Shown: positions 33,918 through 42,072, numbered from the stretch's first letter. The stretch: DNA of 64,000 nt from Neorhizobium galegae (GCF_021391675.1 NZ_CP090095.1:377501-441500); one strand, 5' to 3'. Notes: a model not told the origin generated them from the letters alone. Translations and numbers: made by a program.

Positions 33918-34493
33918 ATGGAAACGACGGATCATGACATCGAGAACGCCATCAGCGAGCGGCTGAAGAGCCTGCGGGCCCGCGCCGGATTGACGCTGGA
34001 CGAGCTGGCGAGCCGCTCCGGCGTCAGCCGCGCGATGATTTCGCGGGTGGAGCGGGGGGAGGCGAGCCCGACCGCTGCGCTGTTGGCAAGGCTGTCGGAA
34101 GCGCTCGGCCTCTCGCTCTCCGCCTTCTTCGCCGATGACGAACCGCAGAGCTCGCCGCTCAGCCGCAGGGCGGAGCAGAAGCTGTGGCGCGATCCGCATA
34201 CGGGTTATCTGCGCCGCTCGGTTTCACCGCCGGGAACGCCGAGCAAGGTCGATATCGTCGAGGTGGATTTCCCCGCCCATGCGCGGGTCAGCTTTCCGCC
34301 GCGCGAGGAAAGTCGGGTGATGACCCAGCATGTCTGGCTCTTCGAGGGCGTGCTGGAGATGATCATCGGCGAGACCGTCCATAGGCTGCAGCCCGGCGAC
34401 TGCCTCTATATGGATATCGGCGATGCCTTCGACTTCCACAATCCATCCGACCAGCCGGCTCGTTATGCCGTCATCCTCGACCGCGGCCGCTAA
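33918..34493 (+). CDS. XRE-family regulator with C-terminal cupin domain
   Basis: 191 aa. N-terminal helix-turn-helix: ERLKSLRARAGLTLDELASR, then SGVSRAMISRVERGEASPTA. The C-terminal cupin is HVWLFEGVLEMIIGETVHRL and PGDCLYMDIGDAFDFHN, a single small-molecule-binding beta barrel. Such HTH-cupin proteins control transport or amine and amino-acid metabolism. ATG 33918 gives the standard start; ATG 33891 would add 9 residues but covers the operator. It stands 31 bp before a GNAT acetyltransferase with which it is likely co-transcribed. Confidence 0.9.
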   Translation: METTDHDIENAISERLKSLRARAGLTLDELASRSGVSRAMISRVERGEASPTAALLARLSEALGLSLSAFFADDEPQSSPLSRRAEQKLWRDPHTGYLRRSVSPPGTPSKVDIVEVDFPAHARVSFPPREESRVMTQHVWLFEGVLEMIIGETVHRLQPGDCLYMDIGDAFDFHNPSDQPARYAVILDRGR

Positions 34494-34524
34494 ACCTTTT
34501 CAAGATGCCAGGAGCCTTCATAAG

Positions 34525-35046
34525 ATGACCGTCACCATCCGCATCCTCAATGCCGGTGAAACCCGCACGGCGATCGCCGATCTCTCCGAGACCCTGTCCG
34601 ACTGCGTCAACGGCGGAGCTTCGCTCGGCTTCATGCTGCCCTTCGAGCCGGAGGACGCGGTCGGCTACTGGCAGGAGATTGTCGATGCGGTCGAAAAAGG
34701 CAGCATCATCCTCGCTGTGGCCGAAGTAGAGGGCAAGGTCGTCGGCACGGTGCAGGTGGGCCTTGCCTCGAAACCGAACCAGCCGCATCGCGGCGACCTG
34801 ATGAAACTCCTCGTGCATCGCTCCGCTCGCGGGCTCGGCCTGTCGCGCAAGCTGATGGAGGCCGTGGAAGCGGAAGCCGCCCGGCGCGGCCGCACGCTTC
34901 TGGTGCTCGACACCGCGACCGGCAGCGATGCGGAAAAGATCTATCCGCGCTTCGGCTGGGAGCGGGTCGGCGTCATCCCGGACTATGCCCTGTGGCCGGA
35001 AGGCGGTTTCTGCGCCACCACGCTGTTCTACAAGCGGGTTGCTTGA
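34525..35046 (+). CDS. GNAT-family N-acetyltransferase
   Basis: 173 aa acetyl-CoA-dependent transferase. The GNAT fold core is ILAVAEVEGKVVGTVQVGL, DLMKLLVHRSARGLGLSRKL (motif A, with the pyrophosphate-binding R-x-x-G-x-G/A turn) and LLVLDTATGSDAEKIYPRFG (motif B). The substrate is not deducible. It follows the XRE-cupin regulator at 31 bp, suggesting that the regulator and acetyltransferase work on one small molecule. Confidence 0.9.
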   Translation: MTVTIRILNAGETRTAIADLSETLSDCVNGGASLGFMLPFEPEDAVGYWQEIVDAVEKGSIILAVAEVEGKVVGTVQVGLASKPNQPHRGDLMKLLVHRSARGLGLSRKLMEAVEAEAARRGRTLLVLDTATGSDAEKIYPRFGWERVGVIPDYALWPEGGFCATTLFYKRVA

Positions 35047-35153
35047 GGACGGAATAAAAATCCAGCAACACGGCCCCCTCCATCTCGATTTATTCTTGCA
35101 AATCAGGACATATGAATGGGCGTCGTTGATCAGGCGCTTTCATAGGGGGCTTC

Positions 35154-35543
35154 ATGTTGACTTTTAATTCGCTGCCGGCAATGCGCCGCGCAGCTCTGGT
35201 GGTTTTGACTGCAATCATCTGCTCCACGGCCGGACAGGCGCTGTCCGCGGACGTGAGCTTCGTGATGCGCAACGAGCATCCGAACGCCGTCGAGGTCGAG
35301 CTTTACAGCCAGGACCGCAAGCATGTCTGGCCGGGCGGCAACCAAGTCTATTATCTGGATGACGGCGAATCAAAGCAGATCCACCTCTCGTGCAAGCAGG
35401 GCGAGAACATCTGCTACGGTGCCTGGGTCTCCGGCGACAAGCAGACCTATTGGGGCACCGGCCCGAACAACAAAGAGAGCTGCGAAGATTGCTGCTACGT
35501 CTGCGAAGGCGGCGAGACTGAGGAAATCAACCTGGTCGAGTAA
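35154..35543 (+). CDS. Secreted cysteine-rich protein of unknown function
   Basis: 129 aa, preceded by GGGGG and starting at ATG 35154. A signal peptide (RRAALVVLTAIICSTAGQAL, cleavage near LSA-DVS) leads to a mature domain of about 98 residues: FVMRNEHPNAVEVELYSQDR, VWPGGNQVYYLDDGESKQI, 'CKQGENICYGAWVSG'. Near the C-terminus four cysteines cluster (SCEDCCYVCEGG), six or more in the mature form, so disulfides are likely. The acidic tail ends EEINLVE. I recognise no named domain. Probably periplasmic or extracellular. Confidence 0.75.
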   Translation: MLTFNSLPAMRRAALVVLTAIICSTAGQALSADVSFVMRNEHPNAVEVELYSQDRKHVWPGGNQVYYLDDGESKQIHLSCKQGENICYGAWVSGDKQTYWGTGPNNKESCEDCCYVCEGGETEEINLVE

Positions 35544-35590
35544 GCAGGTCTGAAACGGGATCGGCTGATTGGCCGGCCGATCCCTTCGGC

Positions 35591-36211
35591 TCAGCGGTTT
35601 TCTTCAACAGCCGTAAACGGGGCGATGGCCGTTTCCAGCGTCATACCGGTTGTCCAATAAACCGCATTCCAGCCAAAAAGGCGGGCCGCCTCGACATTCT
35701 CCAACGTGTCGTCGAGGAAGACGATGTCTTCGGGCGACGCACCCACTTCCGCCGTGGCAAGGCGGAAGAAATCCTGCGCCGGTTTGCGGTGGCCGAATTT
35801 GGCGGAATAGAAAATACCGTCGAAATGGCGGGCGAGGCCGAGCCCATCCATCAGATAGGCTGCGCGCCGATGTTCCTGGTTGGTGGCGAGATAAAGTGCG
35901 ATGCCGGTTTTCCGAACCACGGCAAGATCGTCGAGCAGTGTCTGATCCAGCCGGGAATCGTTTTCGAACCAGTATTGGAGCAGCGTTTCCGCTTCGAGAT
36001 GCGGAGCGATTTCCCGAAGCACCGCGGTCAGGCGAGGCTCGATCGGCTCCCGGCCGGTGACGACGTCCGGCCAGAAAGGCTTGAAGAACTCCCGCTGCCA
36101 CACGTCAACCGGCAGGCCGAGATCCCGTTCGAGATCGGTTGCGAACGGCAATCCGTCGCTAGGACGCCCGTCAACGAGCACGCCGTCGACATCGACCATC
36201 AAAATTTTCAT
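35591..36211 (-). CDS. HAD-superfamily hydrolase
   Basis: 206 aa. Motif I is MKILMVDVDGVLVDG with nucleophile and acid aspartates at about residues 7 and 9; motif II lies in ALYLATNQEHRRAAYLMDGL; motif III lysine is in SAKFGHRKPAQDFFRLA; motif IV is DIVFLDDTLENVEAARLFGW. The helical cap is inserted after motif I, placing it in the subclass of phosphatases or haloacid-like enzymes. Substrate unknown. It is monocistronic, convergent with the secreted protein gene. Confidence 0.88.
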   Translation of the reverse strand: MKILMVDVDGVLVDGRPSDGLPFATDLERDLGLPVDVWQREFFKPFWPDVVTGREPIEPRLTAVLREIAPHLEAETLLQYWFENDSRLDQTLLDDLAVVRKTGIALYLATNQEHRRAAYLMDGLGLARHFDGIFYSAKFGHRKPAQDFFRLATAEVGASPEDIVFLDDTLENVEAARLFGWNAVYWTTGMTLETAIAPFTAVEENR

Positions 36212-36286
36212 TGCTTATTTCCAGATCTGAAAACGGCATAGTTTTGGACGCCGCTTCCTACCGGTGGATGATATCCGGATGATGAC

Positions 36287-36319
36287 GTTCAGCGGATAGC
36301 ATTGCCCGATCCGCTGAAC
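36287..36319. repeat. Inverted repeat downstream of the alpha/beta hydrolase
   Basis: GTTCAGCGGAT (36287-36297) and ATCCGCTGAAC (36309-36319), perfect 11-bp arms around an 11-base loop. It lies 30 bp past the hydrolase stop on the minus strand; no T-tract, so possibly a Rho-linked or RNA-stabilising hairpin. Confidence 0.6.
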
Positions 36320-36348
36320 AACGAAAACCCGAAGAGCACGCTTTTCGC

Positions 36349-37422
36349 TCAGCGGGCGGGTTTGAGGCTACGCTCGAAGGCTAACACGATGAGGCCGGTG
36401 AGTTCCCGGTGCATATCGGCCCGCGATCGGCTGGTGGTTTCATCGCAGATCGGATCGGGCTCTTCGACGGATTTCAGGAACTCGGCTGCACCCGGTTTGC
36501 AGACCGGCAGGAAGCTGAAATGGTTGGCGCCCTTCACCTGCGCGTAAGTGGCATTCGGGGCCTGTTTCGCCAGCGCGTCCGAAAGCACCGCGACCGGGAT
36601 TTGCCCGACGCTGCCGAGATTGATGAAGGCCACCGGGATATCGATGGCTCTCACGCTGCCGGCCGTGAAAGCCGTCGCAAGGCCGGGATCGACCATGACG
36701 GCCGCAGCGATGCGCGGATCGCGGTTCGATCGTTCGAAGCGTGTCCTGTCGATGCTTTCGAGATCGAATTTTTTGACCGTGACCTGTTCGCCATCGGCAA
36801 AACCGCGCCCGCCTCGGAACCAGATGCAATCCATCATGGCCGGATAGTCGTCGCAATACCGTTTGTAGGCGCCGAGATCGGCACGTGCGCCGGCAAGTTC
36901 CATCGCCGTACTGCCGCCGAGCGAGAAGCCGAGAACGCCGATATGCTCTGTGTCGATTGCCGCCTTCCAGGGGGCTTCGCCGGTCAATGCGGTGATGATG
37001 TCGGAAAGGTCCTGAGTGCGTTCCCAGATCTTCGGCGTCGCGGCTGGCGTGGAATCGCCGCTCGTGGTGCCGGGATGGTTGGGACCGGCGACGATGAAGC
37101 CCGCCTCGGCGAGCCTGGTGGCAATCCAGGCCATGCCTTCGGCGCGGGAGCCGGAGCCATGGGACAGGAGCACGAGCGGATAGCGACCGCTTTCGAGGGA
37201 CGCGTTCTTCGATGCAGGCGATCCCTCGAAAATCCGGTTGTCGCCGATGGACGTCGTTTCGCCGTCACCCTTTGACGGATACCAGACGGTTACCGCAAGT
37301 GCCCGATCGTGTTCGGGCGAAACCACACTGATTTTCCGGACGCCGACGGGATCGGCGGCAAGCACGGGTGAACTGCTGATGCCCGCCAGCAGAAGAGCAA
37401 AAAAGCGAAGGATGGGTCGCAT
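36349..37422 (-). CDS. Exported alpha/beta hydrolase (dienelactone hydrolase / PAF-acetylhydrolase-like)
   Basis: 357 aa from ATG 37422 with a signal peptide (LRFFALLLAGISSSPVLAAD). Alpha/beta core: PLVLLSHGSGSRAEGMAWIA with the oxyanion HG, the nucleophile elbow HIGVLGFSLGGSTAMELAG (Ser in GFSLGGS), and late His in VKGANHFSFLPVCKPG. Four cysteines in the second half could form disulfides in the periplasm. It resembles predicted dienelactone hydrolase-like esterases; the true substrate is unknown. It lies downstream of the MFS gene with a strong inverted repeat between them. Confidence 0.83.
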   Translation of the reverse strand: MRPILRFFALLLAGISSSPVLAADPVGVRKISVVSPEHDRALAVTVWYPSKGDGETTSIGDNRIFEGSPASKNASLESGRYPLVLLSHGSGSRAEGMAWIATRLAEAGFIVAGPNHPGTTSGDSTPAATPKIWERTQDLSDIITALTGEAPWKAAIDTEHIGVLGFSLGGSTAMELAGARADLGAYKRYCDDYPAMMDCIWFRGGRGFADGEQVTVKKFDLESIDRTRFERSNRDPRIAAAVMVDPGLATAFTAGSVRAIDIPVAFINLGSVGQIPVAVLSDALAKQAPNATYAQVKGANHFSFLPVCKPGAAEFLKSVEEPDPICDETTSRSRADMHRELTGLIVLAFERSLKPAR

Positions 37423-37488
37423 GGAAGCCTCGTTGATCTGAGAAACGAAGGCTGACCCCTGGCAGGAGGGTGGCACGTTGGCGACCTC

Positions 37489-37520
37489 GATCACGTTCGA
37501 GGTCGTCCTCGAACGTGATC
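37489..37520. repeat. Perfect inverted repeat between MFS and hydrolase genes
   Basis: GATCACGTTCGAGG and CCTCGAACGTGATC, 14-bp arms with a TCGT loop, 13 bp after the MFS stop and 67 bp before the hydrolase start. Without a T-tract it is either a stem that ends the tetR-MFS message or an operator for the hydrolase. Confidence 0.7.
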
Positions 37521-37533
37521 TTGTCCTATCGCC

Positions 37534-38748
37534 TTAAACCTTGGCGCGTTTTTCCGTCAGGAAATAGAGGAAGGCGATGACCGGCAGGGCAAGGCCGAGC
37601 GAGGAGGCAAGCAGCCAGCCGCCTTCGGCAAAGGCCCAGGCGCCGACGGCCGAGCCGATTGCGCCGCCGCAGAAGAAGGTCGCCATGTAGAGGCCGTTCA
37701 GCCGGCTTCTCAGGTCCGCGCCGAGATTGTAGATCGACCGCTGGCCGATCACGAGCGTCATCGTCACCCCGAAATCGAGCAGGATGGCAGCAACGGTCAG
37801 CAGCGCGAGCGCAATAATCGAGCCCTCCGGCGCGATATGGGTGATCACGAAGGCGACGGCGACGGCGGCGATGCCGAAGACCGTTGCGGGCTTGCCGAGA
37901 TCCCGGTCGGCCAGGCGTCCGGCGATCGGCGAGGCGATGGCGCCGGCAACACCTGCCAAGGCGAACAGCGCGATGCCGGCCTGGCTGAGTTGGAAGGCGG
38001 GGCCGGCCAGAACCAGCGGTGTCACCGTCCAGAACAGGCTGAAGGTGGCGAACTGGCAGGCCTGGTAGAATGCCCGGCGGCGCAGAACCGGCTGGGTGGC
38101 GTAAAGGCTGCCCATCGATGCGAGCAGGGCGACATAGGAGAGCTTGGTTTGCGGCATGCGCTTCGGCAGCCGGGCCGCGAGCACGAAGCCGAGCACGATC
38201 ATGACAGCCGCCGACAGGTAGAAGACGATGTGCCAGGAAGAAAACTCGGCAATGAAGCTCGAGACCGGCCGCGCCATCATGATGCCGATCATCAGTCCGC
38301 TCATGACATTGCCGACCACGCGGCCGCGATTGGCGTCGTTGGTCAGGCTGGCGGCGAACGGCACGATCATCTGGACCGCGGTGGAGCCGACGCCGATCGC
38401 GAGCGATGCGGCAAGGAACGGCACCGACGCGGTCGACAGGCCGGCGCCGAGCAGTGCCACGGTGACGACGCCGATCATGGTGAGGATCAGCCGGCGGTTT
38501 TCGAGAAGGTCGCCGAGCGGCACGACCAGCAGCAGGCCGAGGCCATAGCCGATCTGGGTGAGGGTGACGATAAGGCCGGTTGCATGCGCCGGCAGGCCGA
38601 TCGAAGCGGCGATCGGGCCCGCGAGCGGCTGGGAATAGTAGAGATTGGCGGCGATGAGCCCGCAGGCAGCGGCCATTACGAAGGTCATGGCGGCGGACAG
38701 TCCGGAAGCGGCCGCCGGCGTGGCCATCGTTGCGCTATTGGTGGTCAT
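37534..38748 (-). CDS. MFS transporter, AraJ/YnfM-like
   Basis: 404 aa with twelve membrane helices. The start region MTFVMAAACGLIAANLYYSQ followed by PLAGPIAASIGLPAHATGLI and the loop motif GDLLENRRLILTM are typical of the sugar-efflux/drug-resistance branch. The second-half motif is SPIAGRLADRDLGKP. Exports an unknown compound across the inner membrane. It lies 34 bp after a TetR gene whose operator is visible, so it is the probable target of that repressor. Confidence 0.9.
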   Translation of the reverse strand: MTTNSATMATPAAASGLSAAMTFVMAAACGLIAANLYYSQPLAGPIAASIGLPAHATGLIVTLTQIGYGLGLLLVVPLGDLLENRRLILTMIGVVTVALLGAGLSTASVPFLAASLAIGVGSTAVQMIVPFAASLTNDANRGRVVGNVMSGLMIGIMMARPVSSFIAEFSSWHIVFYLSAAVMIVLGFVLAARLPKRMPQTKLSYVALLASMGSLYATQPVLRRRAFYQACQFATFSLFWTVTPLVLAGPAFQLSQAGIALFALAGVAGAIASPIAGRLADRDLGKPATVFGIAAVAVAFVITHIAPEGSIIALALLTVAAILLDFGVTMTLVIGQRSIYNLGADLRSRLNGLYMATFFCGGAIGSAVGAWAFAEGGWLLASSLGLALPVIAFLYFLTEKRAKV

Positions 38749-38782
38749 GAGAAGCTCCTTGGGAGGAAGGGTCGGATAAAAA

Positions 38783-39391
38783 TCAGTCGAGAAGTTTCAT
38801 GGCCGTATCGACCACGGAAAAGGCACGGTCCCGGTTCGGACCGGTCTTGCCGAGTACTCTCAGGCCTTGCGTCACCGAGAGCAGGACGTGGGCGGTGGTG
38901 AGCGGGTCGATCGCCGGCGGAATGGAGCCATCCGCCTGGCCCTCGCGGATGAGCCCGTCGATCATGGCTTCGGTACGGGTCATGGAGCGGTCGACCCGTT
39001 CGGCGGCTTCGGCATCGTAGACGGCAAGCTCGATCGCCGTTCCGACGACAAGGCAGCCGCGCCGGCCGCTTTCGCCATGCGATGCCTCGGCATAAAAGCG
39101 CAGCAGGCGGGAAACCTTGTCGCGGCCGTTCTCGCCCTCGGCCAGTTCCTGTTCGAGAAGGGCGTTACGGACCTGCTTGTAGCGGTCGAAGCTCGCGAGA
39201 AAGATCGCCTTCTTGTCCTTGAACGCCTTGTAGAGGCTGCCGGCGGCAAGCCCCATGGCGTCCTTCAGCTCCGAGATCGAGGCCGCGTGATAACCCCTCT
39301 CGGAAAAGACGATGATCGCCTTGTCGAGCGCTTCTTCGATCTCGAATTCGCGGGGGCGACCCGGCGGGCGCGGCGCAGTGTTGATGTTCAT
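38783..39391 (-). CDS. TetR-family repressor of the adjacent MFS pump
   Basis: 202 aa. The helix-turn-helix is PREFEIEEALDKAIIVFSER, GYHAASISELKDAMGLAAGS and LYKAFKDKKAIFLASFDRYK, a standard AcrR/YcdC-like domain. The C-terminal ligand domain contains a Cys (GCLVVGTAIELAVYDAEAAE) often seen in this branch. First gene of a two-gene operon with the MFS transporter. A 24-bp near-perfect palindrome lies 13 bp before its start, and a -35/-10 pair borders it. Confidence 0.92.
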   Translation of the reverse strand: MNINTAPRPPGRPREFEIEEALDKAIIVFSERGYHAASISELKDAMGLAAGSLYKAFKDKKAIFLASFDRYKQVRNALLEQELAEGENGRDKVSRLLRFYAEASHGESGRRGCLVVGTAIELAVYDAEAAERVDRSMTRTEAMIDGLIREGQADGSIPPAIDPLTTAHVLLSVTQGLRVLGKTGPNRDRAFSVVDTAMKLLD

Positions 39392-39403
39392 GATATCGGC
39401 TTA

Positions 39404-39451
39404 ATTTGGAAACGATCGTTCCCAAATAGAGGCATGTTTGCGCTTCGTCAA
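39404..39451 (-). promoter_or_regulatory. tetR-MFS promoter and palindromic operator
   Basis: Operator arms ATTTGGAAACGATC / GATCGTTCCCAAAT overlap at the centre (39404-39427) with one mismatch in 24 bp. On the minus strand -35 TTGACG (39451-39446), 17-base spacer, -10-like TATTTG (39428-39423) run into the operator. Confidence 0.75.
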
Positions 39452-39580
39452 GCGCAAAGCCTATCCGCGGCGTGTGAAGCTTGGGTGTCAGTTGTAGCGC
39501 CCGGTCGGCAAATGAGCGGGGAACACTTGGCGCGCCGGGCGGTTACACCTCTGTCACCAACCCCAAAGCTGGAGGCAGAC

Positions 39581-39751
39581 ATGAGCAAGAGTGACGTGAA
39601 GGAGGCCGTAAAACGCGCCGAGCGCCAGGTGGAGAACACCAGTGCCGGTGGCCACCTCGGCGGTACCTATTACGGCCAGAACCCGGACGGCAAAACGGCA
39701 TCGACGAATACCAATGTCGGCAAGAACCGTCCCAACACCGGCAGTAGCTAG
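39581..39751 (+). CDS. Small Gly/Asn-rich hypothetical protein, 56 aa
   Basis: GGAGG lies 5-6 bases before ATG 39581. The protein is hydrophilic: SKSDVKEAVKRAERQVENTS, GGHLGGTYYGQNPDG, then a disordered GKNRPNTGSS end. A classic intrinsic terminator follows at 39778, so this is a complete single-gene unit. No family recognised; the composition suggests a partly disordered, perhaps stress-related protein. Confidence 0.7.
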   Translation: MSKSDVKEAVKRAERQVENTSAGGHLGGTYYGQNPDGKTASTNTNVGKNRPNTGSS

Positions 39752-39777
39752 GACGTCACCACGATCAAGAGATTTGG

Positions 39778-39805
39778 AAAGCCCCGCCGCGTGCGGGGCT
39801 TTTTG
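39778..39805 (+). terminator. Intrinsic terminator of the 56-aa gene
   Basis: Stem AAAGCCCCGC / GCGGGGCTTT, CGCGT loop, trailing TTTGTTA. Strong. Confidence 0.88.
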
Positions 39806-39951
39806 TTATATGATCCAAAAATCCGGTTGCGAAAAAAATCGGTTGGTGTGTCGGCAGGGAGGGGGCCTCACACGTCCTGGGTTCAAGGATGGCATTGCGA
39901 TGTCGCGCGATCCGTCCGGATCTCGGAACCTGTGACATATGGGGAGTAGAC

Positions 39952-41166
39952 ATGAGTAGCAATTATCGTTGGGTCATCGTCGCAGCCGGCGCCCTGATGG
40001 GCTGCGTCGCCGTCGGCACGACGTTTTCGCTGGCCATCTTTCTGGAGCCGATCGCCAAGGCGACCGGCTGGTCGCATGCCGGCATTTCGAGCGCGATGAC
40101 GCTGAATTTCGTCGTCATGGGTCTCGGCGGCTTCATGTGGGGCACGTTGAGCGACCGTTTCGGAGCGCGTATCGTCGTGCTGATCGGGGCCGCGCTTCTC
40201 GGCCTGGCGCTGGTGCTTGCCAGCCAGGCGCAGAGCCTCCTTGCCTTCCAGCTGATCTATGGCTGTCTGATCGGACTTGCCGCGAGCGCCTTCTTCGCAC
40301 CGATGATCGCCGTCACCATGTCCTGGTTCGACGAGCATCGCAGCCTTGCGGTCTCGCTGGTTTCCGCCGGCATGGGCATGGCGCCGATGACCATCTCGCC
40401 CTTTGCCCGCTGGCTGATCACCGCCTATGACGACTGGCGCATAGCGATGCTCTTTATCGGCATTGGCGCCTGGATACTGCTCCTCCCGACGGCCTTTTTG
40501 GTCCGCAATCCGCCGGTCGTGGCGGCTTTGGGCGGCGGAGCCTCCGAACCTCAGGCCGAAGGTGCCGGCATGCCGTTGTCGCGGGTGTTCCGCTCGCCGC
40601 AGTTCCTGGTGCTCGGGTTTACCTTCTTCGCCTGCTGCGCGGCCCATTCCGGACCGATCTTCCATATGGTCAGCTATGCGATGTTCTGCGGCGTGGCGCC
40701 GATGTCGGCCGTCAGCATCTACAGCGTCGAGGGGGCGGCGGGCCTTGGCGGCCGCATTCTGTTTGGGCTTCTGGCCGACAGGCTGGGCGTCAAGCCGGTG
40801 CTGATCGGCGGACTGATGATCCAGGCCGTGGTCATTGCGGCCTACACGATGGTGAGCGATCTCAGCCAGTTCTACATGCTGGCGGTGATCTTCGGCGGCA
40901 CCTATGGCGGCGTGATGCCGCTTTATGCGGTGCTGGCGCGGGACTATTTCGGGCCGAAGATCATGGGCACCGTGTTCGGCGCCGCGACCATGCTGTCGAG
41001 CATCGGCATGGCCTTCGGGCCGCTTGCGGGCGGCTGGGCCTTCGACCACTTCGCCAACTATGACTGGCTGTTCTTCGGATCGGCGCTGGTCGGCCTCGGA
41101 GCCGTGGCGATCGCTCTCGCCTTCCCGCCGCTGCCGCGCCAGCCGGCGCAGCTTCAGGCGGCCTGA
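39952..41166 (+). CDS. MFS transporter, oxalate/formate-antiporter-like
   Basis: 404 aa, twelve membrane helices, from ATG 39952 (GGGGAG upstream). Beginning: RWVIVAAGALMGCVAVGTTF, 'FLEPIAKATGWSHAGISSAM'; motif between helices 2 and 3: MWGTLSDRFGARIVVLIGAA; later GRILFGLLADRLGVKPVLIG. The pattern fits the monocarboxylate/oxalate:formate antiporter branch of MFS, which moves small organic anions. Substrate not known. Single gene with a bidirectional terminator behind it. Confidence 0.88.
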   Translation: MSSNYRWVIVAAGALMGCVAVGTTFSLAIFLEPIAKATGWSHAGISSAMTLNFVVMGLGGFMWGTLSDRFGARIVVLIGAALLGLALVLASQAQSLLAFQLIYGCLIGLAASAFFAPMIAVTMSWFDEHRSLAVSLVSAGMGMAPMTISPFARWLITAYDDWRIAMLFIGIGAWILLLPTAFLVRNPPVVAALGGGASEPQAEGAGMPLSRVFRSPQFLVLGFTFFACCAAHSGPIFHMVSYAMFCGVAPMSAVSIYSVEGAAGLGGRILFGLLADRLGVKPVLIGGLMIQAVVIAAYTMVSDLSQFYMLAVIFGGTYGGVMPLYAVLARDYFGPKIMGTVFGAATMLSSIGMAFGPLAGGWAFDHFANYDWLFFGSALVGLGAVAIALAFPPLPRQPAQLQAA

Positions 41167-41194
41167 GCAGCTCTGCGACTGTGAGCCACACAGC

Positions 41195-41222
41195 AAAAAG
41201 CCCGGAAAATTCCGGGCTTTTT
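41195..41222. terminator. Bidirectional intrinsic terminator
   Basis: AAAAAGCCCGGAA-AA-TTCCGGGCTTTTT, a perfect 13-bp stem with A- and T-tracts on both sides, between the convergent MFS gene and the 73-aa gene at 41228. Confidence 0.93.
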
Positions 41223-41227
41223 GAAAT

Positions 41228-41449
41228 TCAGTGATCGGCCGGGGCCTTGCGGCCCTTGGCTCGAGCAGGGGCCGGAACAGGCTCCGCAGCTTCGCGTTCG
41301 AGACGAAGCTGCCTCAATTTCTCGGTTTTCTTTTCCCGCTGGGTCGCTTCCGCACTAATGATCGAGCGCGCGGTGTGATCTGTCGCAGCGGCTTTGTCAC
41401 GCGCGGAAAGCTTGGTGGGATTGAAGAATTCGTCCTTGGTGGCGGCCAT
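41228..41449 (-). CDS. Small charged hypothetical protein in the cspA-rpsU cluster
   Basis: 73 aa with an ideal ribosome-binding site (AAGGAGGATAGT before ATG). Very charged: FFNPTKLSARDKAAATDHTA, then an Arg/Lys/Glu helix (REKKTEKLRQLRLEREAAEP) and a Pro/Ala/Lys tail. Probably a long helix that could bind RNA or ribosomes, judged by composition and by its place behind rpsU. No named family recognised. Confidence 0.75.
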   Translation of the reverse strand: MAATKDEFFNPTKLSARDKAAATDHTARSIISAEATQREKKTEKLRQLRLEREAAEPVPAPARAKGRKAPADH

Positions 41450-41490
41450 ACTATCCTCCTTCCTGATGGGATGTCCGTGCGGTTGACAAG

Positions 41491-41733
41491 TTATCCGCGC
41501 GCCGGACGGATCACTTTCTTAGGTGCCGGCAGGAGGCCTTCGCGCTGCATCTTCTTGCGCGCCAGCTTGCGGTAGCGGCGAACGGCTTCAGCCTTTTCGC
41601 GTACCCGCTTTTCGGAGGGCTTCTCGTAGGCGCTGCGCGCCTTCATCTCGCGGAAGACGCCTTCGCGCTGCATCTTCTTCTTCAGCACCCGGAGTGCCTG
41701 CTCGACGTTGTTGTCTCTGACTAGAACCTGCAA
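41491..41733 (-). CDS. rpsU: 30S ribosomal protein S21
   Basis: 80 aa. The S21 core is [20 protein letters not shown], '[20 protein letters not shown]', followed by a basic tail ([17 protein letters not shown]). S21 sits near the anti-Shine-Dalgarno end of 16S rRNA and aids initiation. It is longer than the 71-residue E. coli protein because of the C-terminal extension seen in alphaproteobacteria. Third in the line cspA, 95-aa gene, rpsU, 73-aa gene; rhizobia often carry more than one rpsU, one of them beside a cold-shock gene. Confidence 0.95.
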   Translation of the reverse strand: MQVLVRDNNVEQALRVLKKKMQREGVFREMKARSAYEKPSEKRVREKAEAVRRYRKLARKKMQREGLLPAPKKVIRPARG

Positions 41734-41784
41734 ACTAAATCCTTTCCATTGCGGGCAGATCCCGCGTTCGATCGAAGTGTTGAA

Positions 41785-42072
41785 TCACTTGCCAATGCGA
41801 ATGCTCGACGGCTTCAGCCAAGGCCCGCTCGGAGCGTCGGCGGAAGCCTCGTCCGTCTTGGCCGACGATGCGGTCTCCGAAGTGTCGATATCGCTTTCGA
41901 CGATCCGGCGCTCGAAATTTTCGCTGCCGAAACGTACCCGATACTGGTTTTCACCACGATCGGCTGCCGGCAGAAGGCCCACGACGCGGCATGTCCGGTC
42001 GCCAGTGGCGGTCCGGGTAAGGCCTGCCTTGAGGACGATGTTATCGCCTATGGCATAGACATTTGCGCTCAT
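41785..42072 (-). CDS. Hypothetical protein between cspA and rpsU
   Basis: 95 aa from ATG 42072, with AAGGAGAACACG upstream. The first ~60 residues form a beta-rich small domain (NVYAIGDNIVLKAGLTRTAT, 'RVVGLLPAADRGENQYRVRF', GSENFERRIVESDID), KOW/SH3-like in pattern, and the tail is Ser/Ala/Asp-rich. A small beta-barrel next to a cold-shock protein and S21 suggests RNA or ribosome binding, but that is inference. No signal peptide. Confidence 0.72.
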   Translation of the reverse strand: MSANVYAIGDNIVLKAGLTRTATGDRTCRVVGLLPAADRGENQYRVRFGSENFERRIVESDIDTSETASSAKTDEASADAPSGPWLKPSSIRIGK

